In this document: positions 44,506-53,404 of the stretch, one piece after another | Numbering within the stretch: position 1 is the stretch's first letter | How the letters are laid out: the number at the start of each line of letters is the position of its first letter | Source: Litsea cubeba | Taxonomy: Eukaryota > Streptophyta > Magnoliopsida > Laurales > Lauraceae | DNA length: 64,000 nt | NCBI GenBank assembly: GCA_012931725.1 | Contig: WHSA01000883.1 | Span: forward strand, 100,742-164,741 | Reading direction: 5' to 3' | Position numbers and translations under genes: made by a program | Notes under the pieces: model-generated | Told to the model about the DNA's origin: nothing | Databases searched by the model: none | Seen by the model: the letters and a program-made list of their open reading frames with translations, nothing else

Positions 44506-44860
44506 AACAGGCTATAAATGCCACAAACAGCATATTTTTTGAAATCAAAACAGGCTATAAATGCCACAAACAGGCTATAAATGCCACAAACCGGCTATAA
44601 ATGCCATCAAAACCGGCTATCAATGCCACCAAAAACAAAACCGGCTATCAATGCCACAAACAAAAAAAAAAAAAAAAACTTGGATTTCAAAAAAAAAAAA
44701 ACGGCTATCAACGCCACCAAAACAAATTCGGCTATCAATGCCACCAAAACTGGCTATAGATGCCACAAACAAAAAAACAGGCTATCAATGCCACAAGAAA
44801 GGCTGGCTCTCATGCCAAAATTGGCTTCCATGCCACAAACAAAAAACCTGGTTTTCATGC
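44506..44860 (+). repeat. Minisatellite of 19-21 bp units sharing the LTR motif
   Basis: About fourteen units of GGCTATAAATGCCACAAAC and variants GGCTATCAATGCCACC, with A-rich spacers of changing length. The last units decay to GGCTCTCATGCCA and GGCTTCCATGCCA. The core matches the three repeats in U5 (25591-25650), linking the internal region to the LTR. Confidence 0.9.
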
Positions 44861-44944
44861 CAAAACAATCACTTGACAAAAGATTTTCACAAAATGACAA
44901 CATTTTGATCAAATCCCATTTAGCAATTACTTTTATCACAAAAA

Positions 44945-45156
44945 GATTCAAGTGAGCGTAGGGATAACAAAAAAAAGAGCATCCCATCACAAAAAGATTC
45001 AAGTGAGCGTAGGGATAACAAAAAAAAAGAGAAAAGAGTACCAAAAAAAAAATACAAATGGTACCAAAAAAAGAAAGTGTTCACAAGCACTACAAAAAAA
45101 CAAGTACCAAAAAAATACAAGTGGTACCAAAAAAAAAAAGAGAGAAGGATGGTTTC

Positions 45157-45210
<54 letters not shown>

Positions 45211-45213
45211 AGC
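44945..45213 (+). repeat. A-rich simple sequence ending in about 49 nt poly(A)
   Basis: Two copies of CAAAAAGATTCAAGTGAGCG (44938 and 44991) and repeated GTACCAAAAAAA are followed by an uninterrupted A run at about 45160-45208. The A run ends at the 3' edge of the antisense gene, and on that strand it is a T run directly behind the stop codon. Confidence 0.85.
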
Positions 45214-46149
45214 TCAATAAAAAATGGTCTCCAGCCAAGAGTTCAGCTCCCCAAGCAAACTTTTAGCCTCAGCCGTCAAGGATTCCAAGGCACGCTTCTT
45301 CAGGAACCTCCCATGAGATGCTGGAGTGGGCTGTACCCCTTCTCTCACACCAGGAAGCTTACCTCGAGCAGTTTGCCATTGTTCCTCCTCATCAGACTTC
45401 CTTTTGAGAACCCGTTCGGCATCTGCAACCTGGTGAATCAGGGCACTCTCCCTGTCGCGAGCCTCTATTATGGCAGTCCACTTGGCAGCGACTTGTGCCT
45501 GCAAATGCTCAAGACGTTTCCTGGCCTCACTGACCTCCCTGTCAAGGATGTTAAGGTCATGCGTCAGCCTGATGATGGCTAGCTCTTCTAAGTTCCTCTT
45601 TCGGACTGCCTGCTTCTTGCTTTCTGTAGCCTCATCCAGGTCAGACTTAGCCTTATCAGCAGGGTCCAGGAACATCTCCTTGAAGAACTGGTCATCAGCC
45701 AAACTCACGGTCTCAAACCACTTGTCACCCCAGTGCAATGATCCTATCAACGATCGCCCTGGCACCTGTGACATCCGTACCAGCTTCTTCAGCATCACTG
45801 AGAATCTCCTGCACATGCTGGATCATGCCAAATCCGGCTTCCAAGTGCCCAGAAAAGAGAGTCTCAATCCAAGAGCTCAGAACTCGCACCACCACCTTCT
45901 TCGCAAAAAGAAGAGAGGGCCCAGCTGAAGATTCGCCCAACTCCGTTGGTCGGCTACTCATATCATCATCTGTTGAAAGAGTAACAAAAGAACTCTTTCC
46001 AGCTGAAGCTGCTCCTGCTCGGGAAGGAATCTCAGCGCGAGGAATCTCCTCAATATTGTCAGAGCTGGTCCTAGGAATCTCTACCTCTGGATCAACCTCT
46101 GGCATCTCTTGCTCTGGAAGCGACGGATCCTCCTCTGCCACTTCAAAAC
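45214..46149 (-). pseudogene. PMD gene exon 5: acidic region and coiled coil, with one frame break
   Basis: The exon follows the acceptor TTTGCAG and starts in phase with exon 4. The first frame (46149-45725) is acidic, with AEEDPSLPEQEMPEV, then Ser-rich sequence, then a conserved-looking FAKKVVVRVLSSWIETLFSGH segment. It stops at TGA 45725-45727. The second frame (to 45214) continues without loss: KWFETVSLADDQFF, then a long charged helix DPADKAKSDLDEATESKKQ...LEHLQAQV typical of a coiled coil, and a final helix ending LETIFY. One extra G in GGGG (about 45731-45735) accounts for the switch. Whether this is real or a base-calling error cannot be told here. Confidence 0.75.
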
Positions 46150-49100
46150 CTGCAAAGGAAACACAAAAAGGTATGAATATGACCCTGTTTGAAAATCATT
46201 ATCAGAGTTATAACTACAAAATACCTTCTTCGACGACTGGTGGAACACTTTCCTCCTCCATGAACTCATCGGAAGCATCATCAACATTTGCATCTATCGA
46301 TGGTTCAAAGTCATCGGAATCCTGTGGCAAGTCAGCTGACAAAAAAAAAAAAAAAATAATAATAATAATGTGTTAGCAAGCCAAGTCACAAACAAAAAAA
46401 AAGGAGCAAAAGAAGTCGTACCAATTGGAGATTCTGGATTTACTCCAGAGCCCGTCGGTTCTTCTTCAGGTGCCTCGACAGGATCCATCACCACCTTATC
46501 GGTTGGGACCTCCGGCATCACCAAGTCTTCCTCTGCTAAAAAAAAAAGAAGAAGAAAAGCAGAAACAAGAAGCAAATCATAACATGGAAAAAATCCCATG
46601 AAAAGAAATGGAAAGAGAAAAAGGAAGAATCATACCTTCACCGACGGTCTCTTCTTCTCGGCTTCTCTTCTCTGGAGGCTCGTCAGCATCCACTGGCACA
46701 TCCTCATTGATAGTAAGAGGAACTTCCAAGTTAGGAGAGTCCTCATGCTGCCCCTTGCTGCGATGATGACTCCTCCTCCTCTTACTTCTGCGGGCTCGCT
46801 TCTTAGAGGAACCTGCCCCGCTGTCAGAGTCAGGTTTCCCACTCGACTCCTCACTGGATGGTCTGCTCTTGCCAGTAGACTCCACAGAAGCTTGCCTCTG
46901 TGCCGCTTGCATCCAAGCACCAAGTTCGGCTTCCTCCTGTTCTAGCTGCTCCAAAGCCTCATCAGGTATTTCTCGAACAGCTTCAGAACCAATGACGCCC
47001 TGGTCATCGAGAAAGCCTATCTTGTGCTTCTCTCCAGAAAGGAAGGCCCAAACTTCCTCTCGCCGGATGCCATCCGACTTTCCAAGGCCCTTTCCAGATG
47101 CCAGCTTCACATCAAGCTCCTTCTTGGAAAGCCCCCGATATGCCGAAAAGCTCTCCGCGAACCACTTCGCAAAGCCGGCAGTCCGGGAAGTCAGCAACAC
47201 AGGATAAGAAATCATGGCTGTAGTGTCTTCAGCACTATAGAAAGCCCATGCATTTCTCCCGTCCTGTAAGCCTCCAAAGCGCTTCACCATACTTGAAGGC
47301 GCTCCAACAACGCCTTGAGAAAAGCCAAGCTGCAAAGCAAAGCGAGAGGGTACATACGGCTGGATGTCGACGAAAAGATGTCTACGGTACACCATCGTGC
47401 CGACACGTATGCTGAAAAGCCACTCTCTCTCTGCATTTGTCAAGGAATAATGCCTTCCCGACCCCGCCCTGGTAGAGTCTCGGGAGGCACCAAAATCAAA
47501 AGCCTTCTTCCGCAACTCCGGAGAAAGCTTTACTGAAGATTGCCCCATCTCGACGTCCCTGAACCGTCGGATCCTCATACGGGCAAACAAAAGTGATTCG
47601 GACACGGCTTTGCCCTTAGCCAGTCGAATCATCAGAGGATCATCATCCTGTGCAGCACCCAGCCGATGGAAGCCAGGACAGTGGTATACATACCATGAAT
47701 AAAAGATATGGGCTGAAAATACCCTATTCATGGGAAGCCCAAGCCGAACCAGAAAAGCAGCAGCCTGCAGTTCGGTACACAGGTAGGAGTAAAGAGCTGG
47801 CACCAAAGCAAGCTGCTCTCCAAACGCCATCTGACAAGCTGGGAAAATACAATGCGGCCTGATGTGCGTTCCATCTCCTCCAGCAAATACAGCCTCACCA
47901 AGCCAATAAGTGAGGTAAACAGCGAGATCTCTCCGCAGTGCAATGTCAGGACATATGGCGTTTGTACTTGCACAGAAATCTCTCAACTCTTCTTGCATGG
48001 CCAAGATCTTCTTTGGATCCTGAGCTCCAGCTTCCTGGGCCGCGCTATCAGAAGACTCCCTACTATCAAAAAAGTTGGGGAATGAAGAGCTAAAACTCTT
48101 CCAACTGCTGGATCTAATTTTCGAACCCCCCTTCTCCTTCAAAAAATCATAGAAGGCGACGAGCTGAAAGTATAAAAGCCTGAACTCCTCAGACTGCCCC
48201 TCGAGGACGCTGTCAATCGGCATAAACTCCTCATAGAGCTTGCCGAGGATGGGCAATCCGGTAATAGCGCTCAGCTCCTTCAAAGAAAAACCAATCTCAC
48301 CATTCGTCACAACGAAGGTATTGGTTTGTGGGAGGAATGACTCCAGCATAGCCATGAAGGCCTCGTCGGAAAAGATCACGGTCTCCCTAAAGGCGCGGAC
48401 CGCATCAAAAATCTCAGTTTCCTTCAAAACGGCACCACCAATCAGCAGGACGCGATCAGTCCACGACTTCCACTCAGAGTCAGCATTGAAACGACCTCGA
48501 AGTCGGAAAGGCTTGATCCAATTGCTGCCGTCACCACTGAAAATACCAAGGCCCACCGGTCTCAAATCGACCGACGGATAATCAGAGCCCTGGTAGCCGC
48601 TGGATGGCATCAACAGGTCCATATCAACAGGCGACCTCTCCGTATATCCAGGAGAACCGCCAACAAAAACCCCGGTCTTGATTACATTTGTCCTTCTCAC
48701 CCAACTTGGAGGATCTTCCCTCTTAGGGCACGTGGGGGCAAGGCTCAGAATCGAGACGGTGCGATCAAACATCGACCGGGTAGTAACAGTCTTCTTCTCA
48801 CCATCTGCTGTGAAGGAAAACTGAAAACATCTCCTCTGGTATGTAATGTCATCAGGGACTGCATCACCAAAGAAGAAGGTAGGCTTGGGCAAAATGCTCT
48901 GATCTTCCATCACCCATGGATGACTGCTTACCATGATCTTATAGAATTCCTCTCCCTTGAGAGTAATCAGTCGCTGCCTCATCTCATCTCTATTGAGGGA
49001 GTCGCACTCTTCCAGATTTCTCTCAACATACTGGACCTTCTCGAAAGCCTGCTGAACGGCCGGATTAGAAGATCTAGAAGATCGACGAGGTACGCTTGTA

Positions 49101-49881
49101 GCAGGCTCTTTACCCTTGTTCGCTCTGGAGGAACCACCTGAAAAGGATGGAAAAGAAAAAGATCAAACATCAAAATGACAGAATCTCGCTAAAAAAAATC
49201 TGGCGAAATTTTGACATGATGACGGGGCAATTCCGAAGAAAAGGAACTATCCCGAAAGAAATAGAAAGCTTGAAGATGGGCTCAACATCGCTGCGAGCTC
49301 CGAAACTCCAAACTTTCGAAACCTAAAAGTCTCCGCAAAATCAGGAAGGGCTCAACATCACTGCGAGCTCCAAATTCCCAAATTTGCGAAAACTTTCAGG
49401 TATGCTATCACATCATGCTACAAATTTAATTTACAAATTGAATGCATGCATGAACATCTTGGTTTGCAAAAAAAAAATGCATTATCATGATGAGCAAAAG
49501 AAAAAAAGAAAGAAAAAGAAACTTTCTCTAAAAAAAAAAGAGAGGGGAAAGAAAACAAAAAAAAAAGAAAGAAAAGAAACTCTCTCAAAAAAAAAAGGGG
49601 AGGGAAAGAAAAAAAAAAAAGGAAAAAATTTAGGGCTGGCCCACAGGCCGTGGCCCACAGGCCACGTGGCCGTACGGCCAGATCCGTACGGATCTGTCCG
49701 TACGGCCCACAAAAAAAAAAAAAAAAACAAACATGAAAAAAAAAAAAAGGGGGAAAACACGTGGAAAAGAAAAAAGAAAAAAAAAAGAAGAAAAGAAAAA
49801 GAAAGAAACAAAAAAAAGAAGAAAGAACTTTTTTTTCTACAATGGAGTTTTCTTGAAAAAGAAGAACTTACTTGAAGCCAT
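45214..49881 (-). CDS. Antisense five-exon plant mobile domain (PMD) gene carried by the gypsy element
   Basis: My gene model on the - strand has exon 1 at 49881-49872 (ATG GCT TCA A), exon 2 at 49137-46636, exon 3 at 46535-46422, exon 4 at 46335-46225 and exon 5 at 46149-45214. All introns are GT-AG, U-rich and phase 1 (734, 100, 86 and 75 bp). The joined frame stays open except for a one-base excess in a G4 run near 45733. Product is about 1220 residues: Ser-rich tail, PMD, basic NLS-like segment, acidic linker, C-terminal coiled coil. PMD proteins include the plant nuclear factors MAIN and MAIL1, and related copies occur in transposons. Extra antisense ORFs between pol and the PPT have been reported in Tat elements. 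The function here is unknown. The splice sites are read by eye, not proven. Confidence 0.8.
46225..46535 (-). CDS. PMD gene exons 3 and 4 (short acidic exons)
   Basis: Exon 3 (46535-46422, 114 bp) begins after TTTTAG and ends at G|GTACGA. It encodes AEEDLVMPEVPTDKVVMD and a Pro/Glu-rich tail. Exon 4 (46335-46225, 111 bp) begins after a T run and GTCAG and ends at G|GTATTT. It encodes DLPQDSDDFEPSIDANVDD and a Glu-rich tail. Both are multiples of three with phase 1 at both ends, so either could be skipped without breaking the frame. Exon 3 and the start of exon 5 share the AEED...MPEV layout, hinting at exon duplication. Confidence 0.72.
46636..49137 (-). CDS. PMD gene exon 2: plant mobile domain and basic tail
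   Basis: A 2502 bp exon. It opens after the acceptor CCTTTTCAG (49138) and stays open through the internal ATG at 48982. The N-terminal part is Ser/Arg-rich. The PMD spans roughly residues 150-650. It includes SDEAFMAMLESFLP, GEIGFSLKELSAITGLPILG (residues about 280-302), the RRDLAVYLTYWLGEAVF region and SARAG/LTNAEREWLF-like later blocks. This matches the aminotransferase-like plant mobile domain family (PF10536 type), a domain without proven catalysis. Near residue 780 the basic cluster KKRARRSKRRR suggests a nuclear protein. The exon ends at GAAG|GTATGA (46636/46635). Reading past it gives a short intronic tail to a stop at 46577. Confidence 0.88.
49138..49871 (-). other. First intron of the PMD gene
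   Basis: 734 bp between donor A|GTAAGT (49871-49866) and acceptor CAG (49140-49138). It is T-rich on the - strand with long TTTCTTTC tracts, as expected for a plant intron. It contains GCTCAACATC-CTGCGAGCTCC-AAA repeated twice (49279 and 49348) and a cluster of palindromes with a G-box (49660-49695). A second CACGTG is near 49759. Confidence 0.7.
49660..49695. promoter_or_regulatory. Three overlapping perfect palindromes containing a consensus G-box
   Basis: GGCCACGTGGCC (49660-49671), TGGCCGTACGGCCA (49667-49680) and AGATCCGTACGGATCT (49680-49695) are perfect 12, 14 and 16 bp palindromes that overlap within 36 bp. A fourth core, CCGTACGG, follows at about 49698-49705. The first contains GCCACGTGGC, the ideal plant G-box bound by bZIP and bHLH factors. 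They lie about 200 bp downstream of the PMD gene ATG, inside intron 1, in an otherwise A-rich sequence. Confidence 0.85.
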
Positions 49882-50002
49882 TGATGGAGAAGAAGAAGAA
49901 AACTCTTGAAGATCTTGAAGAAGAAAAGCTCTTGGTCTTGAAGCCCTCTTGAGATTATTGCAAAAGAAAGTAATAAGAGCAAGAGATCCAACCTTCTCCT
50001 TG

Positions 50003-50010
50003 CTTTTATA
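50003..50010 (-). promoter_or_regulatory. TATA box of the antisense PMD gene
   Basis: On the - strand CCTCTATAAAAGCAAGG places TATAAAAG about 122 bp upstream of the ATG at 49881. That allows a start near 49975 and a leader of about 90 nt. It is a near-consensus plant TATA box in the right orientation. Confidence 0.72.
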
Positions 50011-50089
50011 GAGGAGAGCAAACCAAAGAAGGAAAGAAGAAAGAGGTAAGTGTTACTAATTAGTAACCTTACCAAAAGAAAGAAATTAG

Positions 50090-50300
50090 AAAGATTCTTT
50101 CCCAAAAGAAAGATATCTTGAGGGATTCTCTCCCAAAAAGAAATCAATGAGAGATTTTCTCCTAAAAAGTAAAATCTATGACGGATTCTTTCCCAAAAGA
50201 AAGATATCTTGAGATATTCTATCCCAAAAATAAAGGGATCATGAGAGATTCTCTCCAAGTAAAGATATTCTTAGATATTCTCTATCCAAATGAGATATTT
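50090..50300. repeat. Degenerate repeats of about 40 bp upstream of the PMD promoter
   Basis: Four to six imperfect units contain GATTCTTTCCCAAAAGAAAG, ATATCTTGAGGGATTCTC or close variants (two best copies near 50093 and 50186). They lie 80-290 bp upstream of the TATA box of the antisense gene, where enhancer repeats would be expected. Confidence 0.75.
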
Positions 50301-50636
50301 TTGGATATTCTTTACAAAAATGACACCATATGAGATCTAAGCCATTTCAAAAGCTTAAGGTCCCATGGGTTAGCCCATATGAGCCAGGTTTGACCACCTA
50401 GGCACAAAAAAAAAAAAAAAAAAAAAAAGAAAAAAAAGAGAAGAAATAAATTTTGGGCTTTTAGTCAAAGAGAAATCCCTCTTACCAAGAGCATACAAAA
50501 ATGGTTCCATGCCTCTTTTGAGTTGATTGGACCATACAAAAGAAAATTCCAAGCCCCATGAGCTTCCAAAAATCAAACCATCAAGCCTCATCTACCAAAT
50601 TGAGCCAAATTCTTGAAATTGACATTCCATCAAACC
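50301..50636. other. Spacer between repeat families
   Basis: Unique sequence with a 24 nt A run near 50405. No gene recognised. Confidence 0.6.
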
Positions 50637-50880
50637 AAATCCTGGTCCCCTAACTTGCCACATACAGCCTGTTAGGTCACAAGACCAAAACCAAAAATCA
50701 AAACCTGATCCCCTAACTTGCCACATACAGCCTGTTAGGTCACAAGATCAAAACCAAAATTGATCCCCCAACATTCCACATACAGCTTGTTGGGTCACAC
50801 GATCAAAACCAAACCCGACCCCCTAACCTGCCACATATAGCCTGTTAGGTCACAAGGTCAAAACCCAAATCCACATCCCT
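50637..50880 (+). repeat. Four tandem repeats of about 56-63 bp in gypsy 3' region
   Basis: Four units contain CCCCTAACTTGCCACATACA, GCCTGTTAGGTCACAAGA and a CAAAACCAAA spacer. The first two are nearly identical (50641 and 50704, period 63); the later two are diverged. Confidence 0.9.
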
Positions 50881-51077
50881 GATGTCATCTTCAAAACTTT
50901 GCCTCGAGATGGTACGTGATCCCTTTCACTACCATAAAATTCCCCTGGAAGCTCAAAAGGCTACAAATACCAAAAAGAAAGACTGCTCAAAGACTCTTGG
51001 TCAAGTCACAGGCTCTCCTTCAAAAATCTCTTCGAGGCACATCGACTACAAAAGTTAAGCAACTCGCCGCTGTACCT

Positions 51078-51089
51078 CGAGGGGGCATT
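51078..51089 (+). promoter_or_regulatory. Gypsy polypurine tract
   Basis: CGAGGGGGCATT directly precedes the 3' LTR start TGTTGACACC. It is the usual plant gypsy form. Confidence 0.9.
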
Positions 51090-53399
51090 TGTTGACACCA
51101 AAAATGTCACTTTGCCTCATCAAGATCCAAAGAGCTACATGAAGTCGCAACCTGCCATAAATAGGCAATGCTGCTTCCAAAAATCAAATCTTGTCAGAAT
51201 CAAACAAAAACTGCAAGATTCTTCCAGACAGCCAAAAGAGGAGTACACAAGAAGTTTCGGGCCATTTCAAAATCATTTGGCCTAACTTCGCTTCTCCGAC
51301 AGCCAAAAAGGAGCTCTCGGCGACAAAAGCTCTCCGGGACCATGGTTTCCAAGACAGAACCTATGGATCATCTTAAAATGACTCCAATAGGTTCCCTGTC
51401 AAATTTCAAGTCAATCGGACATCGGTTGACCACACATCAAACCGCGACATCTTCATCGCGACAAAAAGCAAGTCTGCAGGTGATAGGACCCCAAACGGCT
51501 TCGAAACTCAAACAAAAGCCTATGGTTGGTCTTATTTATTGCTCAGGAGGCTTCACACCAAATTTCAGGTCATTCCGACATCGTTTGACCCAGTTTCAGC
51601 TTCTGACGGAAAATCGGCAGCTCTGCGCGACAAAGTCTTCGGCTTTCTCAGGAAATTGGAAACTTTGCAAAATAAAATGCAAGGATTCTCATCAGGTTTC
51701 CTACAAAGAAATCAGGCCAATAAATGGTCAAAATGTCAAGGAAAAGTACAGAAGAAAAAAGAATCGAAAAAACAGTAAAAACGGACGCAAAACGGGACAC
51801 GAAAGGGGGAAAACCCCCCCAGGGTCGCAGACCCCTGCGACCCTGGGCCAGGGTCGCCGGCGACCTTGGACCCCGGGGTCGCCGGGAAAGCCCCGGAAAC
51901 CCCGGTTTTCGCCGTTTTTTCGCGATTCAAAAGGCCCAGGCTCTGGTACTTTCCAAAATTCATGCTTTTGAGACACCAAGTCCTCTGACATCCGTCCAAA
52001 ACACGGGTAAATCATCAAGAGTATCGAAGACAGTATTGATCGCCACCCGGTCAACCAAAAAAAGTGTGCTTTCCACCCGACCGATCGAGAAATCGACAGG
52101 ACAGATGGCACCGACCCGCTATTGGCAACAAACACCTGAAATTACAAGATCATCTGATGTCAATCTACATGAAGATCTATCGATGATCATCGACAGAAGA
52201 ATTCCAAAAGACGTGGCACGGCCCGCGACTCTTCAGCTGCTCGGCGACCACTTAATGCGATTAATTGACTAGCTTTATTACAGTCATTAATCCATTTCTT
52301 TGGACGGCCCAATCAGAAGCAAGCATTCGGGAGTTACAAGTCAAGAGATTCATGGCATTTAACCCATGAAACTCCTCCCATCATGGCGATTAAAGGCGAT
52401 TAAATGCCCTCAATCTCCTCCGGCCAATCAGAAGCCAAGAAAAAGGAGTTACAAAAATAAACAATTCAATTTTGTAACTCCTCCCATTATGCGGCTTAAT
52501 GACAATAAAAGCCCATAAACCCACCTAAAAGGCTACCTAAAAGCCTATAAATAGGAGGGCTCTCCAAGAAGAAAGGACATCATAGAAAATCAGAAACATC
52601 AGAGAAAAAAGCACAAGCACACAGACAGAAATCCAGAGAAAGGAAAAAGAGAGAAAACTCTGCGGAAGTTCTACAACCGGCCACCGCAACAAGGTGACAA
52701 AAGTCCCTTGGGGGGTACCCCCCCCCCCCCAAGGTCCTTGCCTTCTCCTCCTGCCTCCAATGGCTTAGATGTGGCTTTTCAGCCCGTCTACTCGGCTTTT
52801 TATTGGACATAGGACCTTCCTTTGGTCTTTGTCCTCTAAAAACCTGAGGTTATAGCCAAGCCAAGCGAATCAATAGCATCCTCTGTTCTCATCTGCATGG
52901 ATGATGGCGAAGCCCACATATGGCTTGCGACCGTCAATCTAAACGAGTCCCCCACAATCTCCTGAGAAGTTAGATCCTCATTTTCTTGCTTTTCATTGTA
53001 GTTTGTATTTTTTCAAAAGAGACAAAAATCACAATTCTTGTCTTTCATTATTGATAAGGATTGTAAATCGGCTATAAACGCCAAAAATCGGCTATAAACG
53101 CCAAAATCGGCTATAAATGCCAAAAAAAAATCGCCTTTCACGGCAAACCAAAAAAATGTCTCTTTTCTTAAATATATGTGCAATGGAAAACTTGAAAGAA
53201 GTTGATTTCCTTTTTACTTGCGAAGGTTGATCTCCGGATCACCACTTGCAATTCCAAGTAAAAATAGAAAATCTGGCACACCCACAAAAAAAAGAAATGT
53301 TGATGCACGCCCCTGCCCCCCGGTTACGAAAGGGTCGGAACCAAACGGACTCCCACGTCCGCCGACCTCGGTAGAACCAAGCAGGAGCGCGGTCCATCA
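51090..53399 (+). repeat. Gypsy 3' LTR
   Basis: 2310 bp partner of 23617-25924, ending GGTCCATCA at 53399. Differences by eye are about 15-20 substitutions plus small homopolymer length changes (for example the C run at 52720-52731 and one missing A near 53107). The TATA box is at 52546-52554. Confidence 0.96.
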
Positions 53400-53404
53400 G
53401 ACCT
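53400..53404. repeat. Target site duplication GACCT (right)
   Basis: Exact match to 23612-23616; satellite sequence resumes immediately after. Confidence 0.95.

Larger units (their letters stand above)
23617..53399 (+). mobile_element. Ty3/gypsy LTR retrotransposon, Tat lineage, with antisense PMD gene
   Basis: A 29.8 kb insertion bounded by LTRs of 2308 and 2310 bp that start TGTTGACACC and end CCATCA, with a perfect 5 bp TSD (GACCT). Without the nested copia element (30247-37729 plus one TSD copy) it would be about 22.3 kb. Coding order is gag, linker, PR, G-patch, RT, RNase H, archaeal-type RNase H and integrase. The second RNase H between the native one and integrase is diagnostic of the Tat lineage. 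No chromodomain was seen. A long region between integrase and the PPT carries minisatellites and an antisense intron-containing gene. The LTRs differ by roughly 15-20 substitutions by eye, indicating a recent insertion. The coding region has one stop and several frame breaks, so this copy is not autonomous as written. Confidence 0.95.

Noticed and set aside
49485..50258. 257-codon - strand frame upstream of the PMD gene
   Set aside because: Mostly Phe/Leu/Ser from T-rich intron, leader and promoter repeats. It overlaps the proposed promoter and intron and has no domain.
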